The translations under genes and the position numbers were made by a program. Positions 26,331 to 32,599 of a stretch of 37,884 bases of DNA are shown piece after piece. Under the pieces are notes generated by a model. The model had not been told where the DNA came from and searched no databases. It saw nothing but the letters and a program-made list of their open reading frames with translations. Position 1 is the stretch's first letter. Each line of letters begins with the position of its first letter. Source of the stretch: a virus. The stretch spans positions 1-37,884 of the IMG/VR virus record IMGVR_UViG_3300025280_000077. One strand, given 5' to 3'.

Positions 26331-26582
26331 TTATTTTATATGTTCAACAGAAGTCGGATTTGCTGAAGTTAATTTCACTTCTTCGTTTGGTCTTTTTTCT
26401 GCTGCTTTCTTTTCTACATTAATTCTTTCTTCTACTTTTATTCTAATATTTCTTAAATCTTTTCTAATCCCATCTTCTAATGGACTGTCATGCGGTTGTC
26501 TTGTATACACTTCAATCATGTTCTCAAGTTCTTCAAGCCTAAACTTAAAGGTAATCCGTAGTTTGCTAAAATCCATTTTCAT
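26331..26582 (-). CDS. Hypothetical helical protein
   Basis: An 83-residue protein: RLEELENMIEVYTRQPHD, then basic helix RKDLRNIRIKVEERINVEKK and a disordered end. Its ATG overlaps the upstream TGA (ATGA). Possibly forms a dimeric coiled coil. No family recognised. Confidence 0.5.
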   Translation of the reverse strand: MKMDFSKLRITFKFRLEELENMIEVYTRQPHDSPLEDGIRKDLRNIRIKVEERINVEKKAAEKRPNEEVKLTSANPTSVEHIK

Positions 26583-26767
26583 TTACTCTTCCTTTTTTTT
26601 AAAAATTGTGTTTTCTTAATTCTCTTTCCAGTCTTCGAATCGTAAGACTTCATTAATTTTTTTCTATATTTTTTAACCAATTCATTGTGCCTTTCAACCG
26701 CTGCATCTGATATTATTCCTTTGTCGTACAGTCTCCTATACAGATTAATCAGTGCTCTCATCTCCAT
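26579..26767 (-). CDS. Small basic protein
   Basis: A 62-residue protein, N-terminal helix (ALINLYRRLYDKGIISDAAV) and Lys/Arg-rich end (YRKKLMKSYDSKTGKRIKK). Its start lies 23 bases inside the putative nuclease gene and its stop overlaps the next start, so it is part of a tightly coupled chain. Nucleic-acid binding is likely from charge. No family recognised. Confidence 0.5.
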   Translation of the reverse strand: MEMRALINLYRRLYDKGIISDAAVERHNELVKKYRKKLMKSYDSKTGKRIKKTQFLKKRKSK

Positions 26768-27092
26768 TCTCCACCTCTTTCAATAATTTTATCATTAATA
26801 AGTATGTTTCCAAATCAATGACCATGAGAGGTTTCATTCTATCTTTTCTGATAACAACACCCACTTCTTTCTTTTCTGGAAACAGATATGAAGGAATAGA
26901 CTTTCGCATTTTACATCCATAGTATTTATCCTCAATGAGAATATCTCCTAATGGATGTTGAGCACCACCCCTGTCTCTGTTGTGTGCTTTTAAGCCAAAC
27001 GATTTAGCCAGATTTACTGACAGTCTTTGAAGTTCGGCTCCCCTTTGCCTGTTCCTTCTCCCTATCTGTTGACGAGTTTTCTTTCTCTTCAA
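26745..27092 (-). CDS. Putative PD-(D/E)XK-type nuclease / resolvase-like
   Basis: A 115-residue basic protein. GRRNRQRGAELQRLSVNLAK (11-30), FGLKAHNRDRGGAQHPLGDI and IEDKYYGCKMRK follow the order of a small Holliday junction resolvase-like nuclease: Glu in helix 1, then a GD pair (Gly49-Asp50), then a strand ending CK. The usual acidic residue before that Lys is Gly here unless Glu54-x-Lys56 is the real active pair, so activity is uncertain. Lies in the early operon near recombination genes. The first 89 bases also encode the end of the upstream protein. Confidence 0.45.
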   Translation of the reverse strand: MKRKKTRQQIGRRNRQRGAELQRLSVNLAKSFGLKAHNRDRGGAQHPLGDILIEDKYYGCKMRKSIPSYLFPEKKEVGVVIRKDRMKPLMVIDLETYLLMIKLLKEVENGDESTD

Positions 27093-27267
27093 TTTTACCC
27101 TCTATAAATTCCGTTAATTTCTCTACATCTCCATGCATCTCCAAGAATGAATTAATAAGAAAGTGTAAACCTGAAATCTCATTTCTAACAATGAGAAGTT
27201 CCTTTCTATATGAACCTAGAATTTCTACCATGTCCCTATAGGTAAGTTTGTCTTTCTTTTTTTTCAT
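27004..27267 (-). CDS. Small helical protein
   Basis: An 87-residue protein: KLTYRDMVEILGSYRKELLI (7-26) and RNEISGLHFLINSFLEMHGD form amphipathic helices; the end is charged and low-complexity. Very similar short proteins occur in marine phage genomes but have no known function. The last 30 codons overlap the putative nuclease in another frame, a long overlap for this genome. Confidence 0.5.
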   Translation of the reverse strand: MKKKKDKLTYRDMVEILGSYRKELLIVRNEISGLHFLINSFLEMHGDVEKLTEFIEGKIEEKENSSTDREKEQAKGSRTSKTVSKSG

Positions 27268-27292
27268 TTTTGTGTCAGCACATTCTCAAAAT

Positions 27293-27601
27293 TTATTGAG
27301 CTACTTCTGTTTCTACTACTGGTTCTGTAGTTTCCGTTTCTGTTTCCACTTCCGTTTCCGTTTCCGTTTCCATTACTGGTTCTTCAGCATAAGTTTCCTC
27401 TACTGCTGGGGTTTCTACTGCTACTAGAGTTTCTTCTTCTGTTGCTGGTGTTTCCACTACAGGTGCAGGAGTTTCCTCCACAGGTGCAGGTGTCTCTACC
27501 ATTGGTGCTGGTGCTTCAGAAACAACTTCCACATCTGCACCGCTACAAGAAACTAACAGTATACATCCTAAACCAAATAGTAAACCTAATATATTTTTCA
27601 T
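27293..27601 (-). CDS. Acidic lipoprotein
   Basis: A 102-residue protein with a type II signal peptide: MKNILGLLFGLGCILLVSC with lipobox Leu16-Val-Ser-Cys19. Cys19 would be lipidated and Ser at +2 favours the outer membrane under the E. coli rule. The mature chain is built from Val-Glu-Thr-Pro-Ala repeats (PAPVEETPAPVVETPATEEE) and Thr-Glu runs, with no Lys or Arg, so it is a flexible, strongly acidic rod. It is encoded in the early block rather than with virion genes, which suits a role in blocking superinfection or masking a receptor; that role is inference. Confidence 0.7.
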   Translation of the reverse strand: MKNILGLLFGLGCILLVSCSGADVEVVSEAPAPMVETPAPVEETPAPVVETPATEEETLVAVETPAVEETYAEEPVMETETETEVETETETTEPVVETEVAQ

Positions 27602-27603
27602 TA

Positions 27604-27714
27604 TTAAGTCTCCTTCTTTTTGTTATTTGTTTTCTTACTCTTCTTTACCATTTGTTCTTTATAGTTTCCTAAAAGAACCCTTGATAAAAATTTACATGAC
27701 TCATTAAACGTCAT
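27604..27714 (-). CDS. 36-residue basic protein
   Basis: ATG 27714 with GGAG eight bases upstream; TAA is directly followed by the lipoprotein ATG (TAATAATG). The product is Lys-rich at the end (KKSKKTNNKKKET) after a helix (SCKFLSRVLLGNYKEQMV). It overlaps the upstream gene by 11 bases. Function unknown. Confidence 0.5.
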   Translation of the reverse strand: MTFNESCKFLSRVLLGNYKEQMVKKSKKTNNKKKET

Positions 27715-27877
27715 TTGAACTCCTTTGTTTTATTTCTTTAAAAGTTTCTTCGTATTTTTCATACTTAAAATATTTTCTACACCACCAATTACAACTGCTA
27801 TTCATAACAGAATATAACATATTATGTAAGCCTTTCTTATTCTGTGCTATCGAATATTTTAATTTGGCTCTCTTCAT
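27704..27877 (-). CDS. Small Cys/Trp protein
   Basis: Start ATG 27877 is preferred because GGAG sits upstream; the frame is open further to 27958 but that part is antisense-like in composition. The 57-residue product reads MKRAKLKYSIAQNKKG, then SSCNWWCRKYFKYEKYEETF with a CxxxC-like pair (Cys, NWW, Cys). Overlaps upstream gene by 41 bases. No family recognised. Confidence 0.5.
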   Translation of the reverse strand: MKRAKLKYSIAQNKKGLHNMLYSVMNSSCNWWCRKYFKYEKYEETFKEIKQRSSNDV

Positions 27878-28172
27878 TCTTGCTCCATTCTGATAGTGCA
27901 AGTCCAACTTGACTACCAAAACCTCTGTTAAAAGCAAACCCCCTAGAACGAACAGCATCTATAGTTGAGTGATAAGTAATCCCTGTTAGCTTATCTTTAA
28001 CCTTTATCTTAGTTGCTCCTAGTTCCTCTGCCTTTGATAGAGCCAATTCATCAAAAGCTATTGCAGGAGGTGTTCGTAAGAAGTGTTTTGAAGAGTCAAC
28101 AATTTTATGTAATGTGTCCCCCTCGACATTCCCTATTACTTTTTTTCCTAGTCTTACTACTTTATTTTTCAC
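27837..28172 (-). CDS. Hypothetical conserved-looking phage protein
   Basis: A 111-residue protein with a compact core: PAIAFDELALSKAEELGATK (36-55), IKVKDKLTGITYHSTIDAVR and GFAFNRGFGSQVGLALSEW. This arrangement of helix, two strands and helix recurs in marine phages but its function is not known to me. The basic start (MKNKVVRLGKKVIG) suggests nucleic-acid contact. Confidence 0.5.
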   Translation of the reverse strand: MKNKVVRLGKKVIGNVEGDTLHKIVDSSKHFLRTPPAIAFDELALSKAEELGATKIKVKDKLTGITYHSTIDAVRSRGFAFNRGFGSQVGLALSEWSKNEESQIKIFDSTE

Positions 28173-28255
28173 ATACCAACTTAATCATTTCAATTAATGA
28201 AACCAAAAGAAAACTTTTATTTTCTCTTAAAATTTGTTTTTTTATGGTTTATATC

Positions 28256-28411
28256 TCACTTAATCCACCAACCATTCCCATTTTTTCTAAAGGTTTTGTT
28301 CCTATCTTTAATATACTTTGGGTCTTTCAAGCTCTTGTAAGGGAACTCTCTTGGACTTAAAGCATAGATAGGATTTCTGTTCTTATCATACTCTTTACGA
28401 GAAGACTTCAT
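28256..28411 (-). CDS. 51-residue basic protein
   Basis: ATG 28411 with AGGAAG just upstream, overlapping the end of the ERF gene by 17 bases; TGA at 28256-28258. The protein is rich in Lys, Arg, Asn, Tyr and Pro (KSSRKEYDKNRNPIYALSPR) and ends GNGWWIK. It fills most of an otherwise empty stretch. Its position straight after the ERF annealing gene suggests a helper, but nothing proves it. Confidence 0.55.
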   Translation of the reverse strand: MKSSRKEYDKNRNPIYALSPREFPYKSLKDPKYIKDRNKTFRKNGNGWWIK

Positions 28412-29093
28412 CTACTTCCTCTGGAGTAATCCCTGGATTCTTCTCTTCAATCTTTTCCTCTAATCTCTTCTTGTATGCTTCAACATTCTTAGCATTTATA
28501 GAGCCAGTTTCAAGTCCTTCTTTAACTTGTCCAGACACAGTGGCATCGCCAAGTTCCTTTAACATCCCACGAAGAATAACCTCGTCTGTCTGTGATACAG
28601 GATTCGTGTTCACTTTCTTTGTAGGTTTCTTTGCAGGTGTTGGTTTAGGTACAGGTGTTTCCTCTACCTTTATTGTAGCAACATCATTGTCTTCATCACT
28701 AGCAATCCCAACAAATGCGGACAAACTATATCTTCTAAAGTATGTAATCGCAGCACCAACTGACTGATATATGTTCATCTGTTTAGAGTCTACAATAGGA
28801 GATTTAACTACACTAGTAATCCATTCCCCTGATGTGTGCATATATATCGTCTGTACTCCTATCTCACCGTCATTGCCTACTGGCATCTGGACAAATGATA
28901 GTCCATACTTTGTTAGTAAAGGTCTTAAGTATTTAACTAATGTATCATAAGATGTATACTTATACCCATACCCTTCACTATCTTTACCAATGTCTTTAAT
29001 CTCTTGTTGTACTTTAACTTGTGCACTAGCAAGATTCTTAATTGATTCAGACATCGCTGATTGTTCTATATTTATTTTCATTTTTTTCTCCAT
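28395..29093 (-). CDS. erf: ERF-family single-strand annealing protein
   Basis: A 232-residue protein. YGYKYTSYDTLVKYLRPLLT (42-61), YGLSFVQMPV, then SVGAAITYFRRYSLSAFVGI and ASDEDNDV are the hallmark of the ERF superfamily (P22 Erf). These proteins coat single-stranded DNA as rings and anneal complementary strands for recombination-dependent replication or genome circularisation. After residue about 145 comes a Pro/Lys linker and an acidic helical end. It overlaps the Cas4-like nuclease gene by 16 bases, a typical exonuclease-annealer pairing. Start: second Met (MKINIEQ) is an alternative. Confidence 0.85.
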   Translation of the reverse strand: MEKKMKINIEQSAMSESIKNLASAQVKVQQEIKDIGKDSEGYGYKYTSYDTLVKYLRPLLTKYGLSFVQMPVGNDGEIGVQTIYMHTSGEWITSVVKSPIVDSKQMNIYQSVGAAITYFRRYSLSAFVGIASDEDNDVATIKVEETPVPKPTPAKKPTKKVNTNPVSQTDEVILRGMLKELGDATVSGQVKEGLETGSINAKNVEAYKKRLEEKIEEKNPGITPEEVDEVFS

Positions 29094-29812
29094 TTACTTA
29101 TGCCCTTTAAACCACCACCGCAGTGGTCATAAAACTGACAATATTTTACATTACATTCCCACTCATAAGCTGGTGCTATACCAAGCTCAACCTTGGGAAC
29201 TCCTATTTTAAATCGTTCATTTACATCTTCCCAATAGCTGTAAGCCTTATCAATAAAAGACGTAGGGACATTAACCTCTCTCATTAAAGAGGTGTCCTTA
29301 TTATAATATAACAGTGCAAGTTTCTTTAACTTGATATCATACTTGTTCTGATACCAGTATGCATAGGTTCCTAATTGTAATGCATAATTCTCTGCTGGTT
29401 CAGGGTCTTTTGTTCTACCAAATAAGAACTTCCACTTAAAACTATTGCAAGTTTTTATGTCATACATCGCATCATCATCTACAATACAGATATCAAAGAA
29501 ACCCCTGACATTTATATCTTTCATTTTTATTTCTTTCTCTATAAGAATGTCAACTTTTTTCTTCTTTGCGTGTAGCATTAGTGCATCTTGTATATCTCCG
29601 TGCACCAAGTCTCCTAACCTAAATAGTCTCATTGTATTATTATCTATGCCTGAACCTTCAATTTGTTCCACACTATTATAATATATTTTTCTCATACACA
29701 TACCGCTAGACGAAGCATGGAACCAATGTTCCTTTCCCTTATACCTTTTTGTCTGGTTTTTTTCGTTTAGCTTCTGTAAATAAGCAGCATATATATCTTT
29801 AATATTAAGCAC
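29078..29812 (-). CDS. Cas4/RecB-like PD-(D/E)XK exonuclease with Fe-S cysteines
   Basis: A 244-residue protein. His71 in LGDLVHGDIQ, Asp107 in GFFDICIV, Asp118-x-Lys120 in MYDIKTC and Gln146...Tyr150 in LQLGTYAYWYQ form the RecB-family nuclease site with its Mg2+ ligands. Cys39 (GMCMRKIYY) with Cys220, Cys225 and Cys231 at the end would hold a 4Fe-4S cluster, as in Cas4 and AddB. There is no cas1, cas2 or repeat array near it, so this is a phage recombination nuclease rather than CRISPR. It would resect DNA ends to give the single strands annealed by the ERF protein encoded next. Confidence 0.8.
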   Translation of the reverse strand: MLNIKDIYAAYLQKLNEKNQTKRYKGKEHWFHASSSGMCMRKIYYNSVEQIEGSGIDNNTMRLFRLGDLVHGDIQDALMLHAKKKKVDILIEKEIKMKDINVRGFFDICIVDDDAMYDIKTCNSFKWKFLFGRTKDPEPAENYALQLGTYAYWYQNKYDIKLKKLALLYYNKDTSLMREVNVPTSFIDKAYSYWEDVNERFKIGVPKVELGIAPAYEWECNVKYCQFYDHCGGGLKGISKWRKK

Positions 29813-30140
29813 TACCTTCTCCTAATAAAAAGATATCATCGTTATCTTTAAATTTTAATTTATTCATACGACATACTTTCTTGACACATTCTTTTACAAT
29901 AGACATGAACCTATTGCCTTTAGTATCTATCTTGTTATTCATCATAATAATTTCAAACTCTAATAGATTAATTACTTCTCGGCATATTTCATTTGATTGG
30001 GTTTCTTTCATTGTGTCAAACTCTTCAATGTATGCTCCCAAGTCCTCTTTGTCAAGCGGTATTATTACCGCATATTGTCCAAGCTTTTCTATGTCTGCTC
30101 TGTATTTTGCTTCAATACTTTCTACTTTATAATCTCTCAT
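29805..30140 (-). CDS. Hypothetical acidic protein
   Basis: Start ATG 30140 is preferred: it overlaps the upstream TGA as ATGA and has GGGGAAG before it, while the longer frame to 30170 lies inside the neighbour. The 111-residue product is helical (IEAKYRADIEKLGQYAVIIP; NEICREVINLLEFEIIMMNN) with a Cys pair near KECVKKVCRMN. Coupled to the nuclease gene by an 8-base overlap. No family recognised. Confidence 0.55.
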   Translation of the reverse strand: MRDYKVESIEAKYRADIEKLGQYAVIIPLDKEDLGAYIEEFDTMKETQSNEICREVINLLEFEIIMMNNKIDTKGNRFMSIVKECVKKVCRMNKLKFKDNDDIFLLGEGSA

Positions 30141-30322
30141 ACTTCCCCTTTCTTTCTCATATCTCTCCATCTCTCGTTTTCTATGACATCTTTTAAATTG
30201 TCAGGGACTTGATGTTTCTCTTTCTCTCGTTCTCTATGACAAGATTCACAGATTGCTTCATTGTCATTATCAACAATATAGCAACTCTCAAAAGCTATAC
30301 TCTTTCCACAAGAACACTTCAT
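30137..30322 (-). CDS. Zinc-binding small protein
   Basis: A 61-residue protein: Cys3-x-Cys5, Cys14, Cys25-x2-Cys28-His29, then a charged helix (REREKEKHQVPDNL) . This looks like a treble-clef or zinc-ribbon fold. Both ends overlap neighbours by ATGA. Probably a DNA, RNA or protein contact factor; function unknown. Confidence 0.55.
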   Translation of the reverse strand: MKCSCGKSIAFESCYIVDNDNEAICESCHREREKEKHQVPDNLKDVIENERWRDMRKKGEV

Positions 30323-30501
30323 AATGAAACACCATTCTCTTCTATTTTATCTATTCGCAAATGAAATCCACCACTCTTATTTACTGGGGGAATATACTTC
30401 ACTGTCAAAAGATATCCTTCTTTCAACAGAATAGATATATTTTCTTTTAAACCTTTAAAGGCATCATCTACCATTTTATCTTTTTTATTTTTTTCTACCA
30501 T
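30319..30501 (-). CDS. Small hypothetical protein
   Basis: ATG 30501 is five bases after GGAG; a GTG at 30507 overlaps that site and is less likely. The 60-residue protein has a helix (DDAFKGLKENISILLKEGYL) and strands (LLTVKYIPPV, GGFHLRIDKIEE). Ends with ATGA overlap. No family recognised. Confidence 0.5.
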   Translation of the reverse strand: MVEKNKKDKMVDDAFKGLKENISILLKEGYLLTVKYIPPVNKSGGFHLRIDKIEENGVSL

Positions 30502-30549
30502 TTTCACTCCTTTGTTTATATTTATTATTAGTGATACTATTAAGGAAGC

Positions 30550-30990
30550 CTACCAACTTTCCCTATAGTATACCTTCAAACCTTTTTTCAAAAGTTTTCT
30601 AGCTGTTTTAATAAATTTCATATCATGTTCAAAGTAATACCCAGCATCATACTCTTGAGACTGATGTCCCCAAAGGAATCCACCATCACAATCATAGTCT
30701 TTATATCTACTGAGAACTGCTTGTTCAAGTTTGTTTATATTTTCACTTGTAAGTTCTAGTGTCCCAAACTCTTTAGGGTATAGGTTTCCATCTACTTCTA
30801 CCCATTTCTTTTTACTATCCTTACTTGCTTCTTGTTTTGTTTTTTCCAGATATAATCTATGCATAAACTCTTGTAGTCTTGCGTGTTTTCTCCACTCAAA
30901 TGGTCCAACATTCGTGTAAGAAAAATGCTTATCATCAATATCATAATGATATGTATAGTTTTTTATACCTGCGTACTGGTCTAATCCCAT
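30550..30990 (-). CDS. Conserved phage protein, MGLDxYA family
   Basis: A 146-residue protein starting MGLDQYAGIK, then FEWRKHARLQEFMHRLYLEK (32-51), LELTSENINKLEQAVLSRY (79-97) and GGFLWGHQSQEYDAGYYFEH. This layout is widespread in phages and is sometimes labelled phosphoglycerate kinase in databases; the sequence has no such kinase motifs. Function unknown. GGAG lies ten bases before the ATG; the gene follows the HA-domain gene by 2 bases. Confidence 0.6.
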   Translation of the reverse strand: MGLDQYAGIKNYTYHYDIDDKHFSYTNVGPFEWRKHARLQEFMHRLYLEKTKQEASKDSKKKWVEVDGNLYPKEFGTLELTSENINKLEQAVLSRYKDYDCDGGFLWGHQSQEYDAGYYFEHDMKFIKTARKLLKKGLKVYYRESW

Positions 30991-30992
30991 AA

Positions 30993-31751
30993 CTATTTAT
31001 CTCCTTTCGGAGTCCATTCTCCAACGTCTTCATTATATTCTAAATCATTCGTCATATTATCTCTTGCATAGTCCAAGTTCTTTTCTCGTTCCGCTTCATC
31101 TTTAGCATAGTCATCATCTACTTCTTGTTCTTTAGAAGTTATAGCGGTATAACTATGGTCTTTTATATTAAAGTATTTTTTCTTTTGTTCTATCATTTTT
31201 AAGTCCTCCATTCCTTGTATCTTTTGTTCAGTTTTTGCAGAAAAATCTCTAGTTCTTGGGCCATCAACAACACTAAAATCAAATCCTATATCAGTTAAAA
31301 GTTCTAACCTATAAGGGTGTAGCTTTCCAAGTTTCCAATCTTTCCTTTGTGCCATTACCCACAAAGATAGTCTGTGTAGGTTTTTATCCTTATCAGATAT
31401 CCACTTCCCCTCACTATCTAATCTATGTGGAAATCTATCTGTTCTAATTTGTGAGGGTATTTCTCCATATCGTTCTATATGTTTAGAGAGTTCTTTATAT
31501 CTTGTCAGCCATACATTGCTCTGTCTGGACCACATAAAACCCCACTCATTTAACAAGTGAAACTTTTCCATTTGTAAAATTCTTTTATTAAATCTATTGC
31601 GTTGTGCTGATACCCATGCGTAAAGTTTTCGTTCAACCTTACCATTAACTTGTTGTGGATATCTACCATGCTTGGCTACAAATTGTTTTAACTTCTCAAA
31701 TCTATATAGCCAATTACTATTTATCTTTTTTTCTTTTGGTGTATATTTCAT
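30993..31751 (-). CDS. Protein with two helicase-associated (HA) domains
   Basis: A 252-residue basic protein. Residues about 14-75 (WLYRFEKLKQFVAKHGRYPQ ... LYAWVSAQRNRFN ... LLNEWGFMW) and about 80-158 (WLTRYKELSKHIERYGEIPS ... LSLWVMAQRKDWK ... LLTDIGFDF) are two copies of the HA domain (Pfam PF03457): W..R...L..., hG..P, L..W...QR, L..lGF.W. This three-helix DNA-binding unit normally occurs behind a superfamily 2 helicase; here no helicase motor is attached. The last 80 residues are acidic and disordered. It probably binds DNA, perhaps as a regulator or replication accessory factor. A good promoter-like element lies at 31776-31807 and GGAGG before the ATG. Confidence 0.7.
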   Translation of the reverse strand: MKYTPKEKKINSNWLYRFEKLKQFVAKHGRYPQQVNGKVERKLYAWVSAQRNRFNKRILQMEKFHLLNEWGFMWSRQSNVWLTRYKELSKHIERYGEIPSQIRTDRFPHRLDSEGKWISDKDKNLHRLSLWVMAQRKDWKLGKLHPYRLELLTDIGFDFSVVDGPRTRDFSAKTEQKIQGMEDLKMIEQKKKYFNIKDHSYTAITSKEQEVDDDYAKDEAEREKNLDYARDNMTNDLEYNEDVGEWTPKGDK

Positions 31752-31775
31752 ACAACCTCCTTTTAATTTCTATTA

Positions 31776-31807
31776 CATATACGAACCCAATCAATAAAGG
31801 TTCCCAA
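31776..31807 (-). promoter_or_regulatory. Repeated promoter-like element (copy c)
   Basis: On the - strand TTGGGAACC (31807-31799), 17 bases, then TATATG (31781-31776). Lies 25 bases upstream of the HA-domain gene start and probably drives the long - strand operon beyond it. Conserved spacing with ten other copies. Confidence 0.7.
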
Positions 31808-31816
31808 TTATTATTA

Positions 31817-32091
31817 AGGCATTGTGTATTGCCTATGTTTATACTCATACACATGGAATAATTTTAATCGGATTTCCATGGTCGCTAGTCGGTATTACAT
31901 ATAATCGTTGCATCCTAGATTTGCACTAGGCGTTATAACCCCAGTCAGCACTTCTGTCCGAACCTTAATATTGTGAGCCTACAATCAGTTGTTAATCATG
32001 CCATCCTACTTCACAATCAATCTCCTTTTAATATAGGCTCAATCATATTTCAAATATCTTTTTTTCTTTGGGCTGGGTTTTACCCCAGCCC
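31817..32091 (-). ncRNA. Candidate structured RNA between - strand genes
   Basis: This part of the 349-base gap (31752-32100) has no ORF of note but nested pairing. TCGGA 31868-31872 faces TCCGA 31957-31961; inside it 31884-31898 faces 31935-31949 with 12 of 15 pairs; inside that is the perfect hairpin CCTAG-7-CTAGG (31914-31930). Four of the 12 pairs are G-U only if the - strand is read; read as + strand RNA fewer pairs form, which favours - strand transcription. Further arms: TGAGCCTA 31974-31981 with TAGGCTCA 32034-32041, AGGCA/TGCCT at 31817-31834, and a GC-rich hairpin at 32070-32091. No known RNA class is recognised. Confidence 0.45.
32070..32091 (-). terminator. Strong GC hairpin after the peptidase-like gene
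   Basis: GGGCTGGG (32070-32077) and CCCAGCCC (32084-32091) form a perfect 8-bp stem with a 6-base loop, ten bases past the stop of the gene at 32101-32496. On the - strand it is followed by an A-rich, not T-rich, stretch, so it is not a classical intrinsic terminator in that direction; on the + strand TGTGTTTATTTATTT follows. It may end or protect the - strand transcript, or stop + strand readthrough. Confidence 0.45.
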
Positions 32092-32100
32092 TGTGTTTAT

Positions 32101-32496
32101 TTATTTAATCCAGTATGAATTACCACACGACTTCCTACAATCCCAAACATCATACATTATTCCGTCTTTTATGCAAGTCAAATGACCAGCAGTAAGAACT
32201 ATGTATGTGCCTTCGGTCTTGTAATTTTTCAAACGAACCTTTTTGTTATGACCATTCTTCATGGGACTATGTTTTTTCCAGCCTATTGAAATCAGGTATG
32301 GTTCGTAAGTCTTTTTAGCATTCGGAAGGTATCCAGTAGTAATTGCTAAATTACACAAATCCGTAAAGACTTTCATATAATCAAGACCTGTTGCGTGTGC
32401 TATTGCTCTAATAACACAATCAAAAGTTATGTCTTTTTTATATTTAGTAGAGAAATACTTTTCCCTACCACCAAACGACTTTTTAAATCTTATCAT
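32101..32496 (-). CDS. Papain-like cysteine peptidase-fold protein
   Basis: A 131-residue protein: ITFDCVIRAIAHATGLDYMK (23-42) gives a Cys27 at the start of a helix; near the end TYIVLTAGHLTCIKDGIMYD gives His105 on a strand, with Asp116 or Asp119 (VWDCRK) after it. Cys-helix, strand-His, strand-Asp is the order of C39/papain-like peptidases and similar phage proteins (DCVxRAIA ... GHLxxIKDGxxYDTWD). It may cut a host or phage protein or an isopeptide/amide bond. It is a single-gene unit with its own promoter element and leader hairpin upstream. Activity is not proven by sequence alone. Confidence 0.55.
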   Translation of the reverse strand: MIRFKKSFGGREKYFSTKYKKDITFDCVIRAIAHATGLDYMKVFTDLCNLAITTGYLPNAKKTYEPYLISIGWKKHSPMKNGHNKKVRLKNYKTEGTYIVLTAGHLTCIKDGIMYDVWDCRKSCGNSYWIK

Positions 32497-32540
32497 TTAG
32501 CCTCCTTATTTTAAGGGTTAACAATTTTAAAATAGCTATC

Positions 32541-32558
32541 GTAAACATTTCTGCTTAC
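32541..32558 (-). promoter_or_regulatory. 5' leader hairpin (copy b)
   Basis: Read on the - strand, GTAAGCA, loop GAAA, TGTTTAC: a 7-bp stem with one G-U pair and a GNRA-type tetraloop, starting about six bases past the -10-like hexamer. The related hairpin at 36362-36381 keeps the stem with G-C in place of G-U and a different loop, so pairing is conserved. The following bases (CGATAG, then TATTTTAAAATT) are also shared. Confidence 0.6.
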
Positions 32559-32563
32559 TACTA

Positions 32564-32595
32564 CTTATATGCCACAAACCTAAAAAGGTTCCCAA
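32564..32595 (-). promoter_or_regulatory. Repeated promoter-like element (copy b)
   Basis: On the - strand TTGGGAACC (32595-32587), 17 bases, TATAAG (32569-32564). It drives the peptidase-like gene at 32101-32496 through a leader of about 65 bases that contains the hairpin at 32541-32558. Confidence 0.75.
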
Positions 32596-32599
32596 CTAT

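Noticed and set aside
27704-27958. Longer form of the 57-residue protein with a hydrophobic start
   Set aside because: The extra 27 residues lie wholly within the upstream gene and lack a ribosome site; ATG 27877 has GGAG upstream.
28013-28360. + strand ORF of 115 codons opposite small - strand genes
   Set aside because: Lies against the gene direction, is Leu/Phe/Ser-rich like antisense of Lys/Glu-rich genes and has no binding site.
29078-29812. CRISPR-associated Cas4
   Set aside because: No cas1, cas2, effector or repeat-spacer array in the window; its partner is an ERF annealing gene, so a phage recombination role fits.
30550-30990. Phosphoglycerate kinase label often given to MGLDxYA proteins
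   Set aside because: 146 residues and no kinase motifs; the label is a database artefact.
31884-31961. Possible tRNA (CCTAG-7-CTAGG looks like an anticodon or T arm)
   Set aside because: No pairing acceptor stem, no GTTCRA T loop, a C at position 37 of the would-be anticodon loop and no CCA; nested pairing fits another RNA better.
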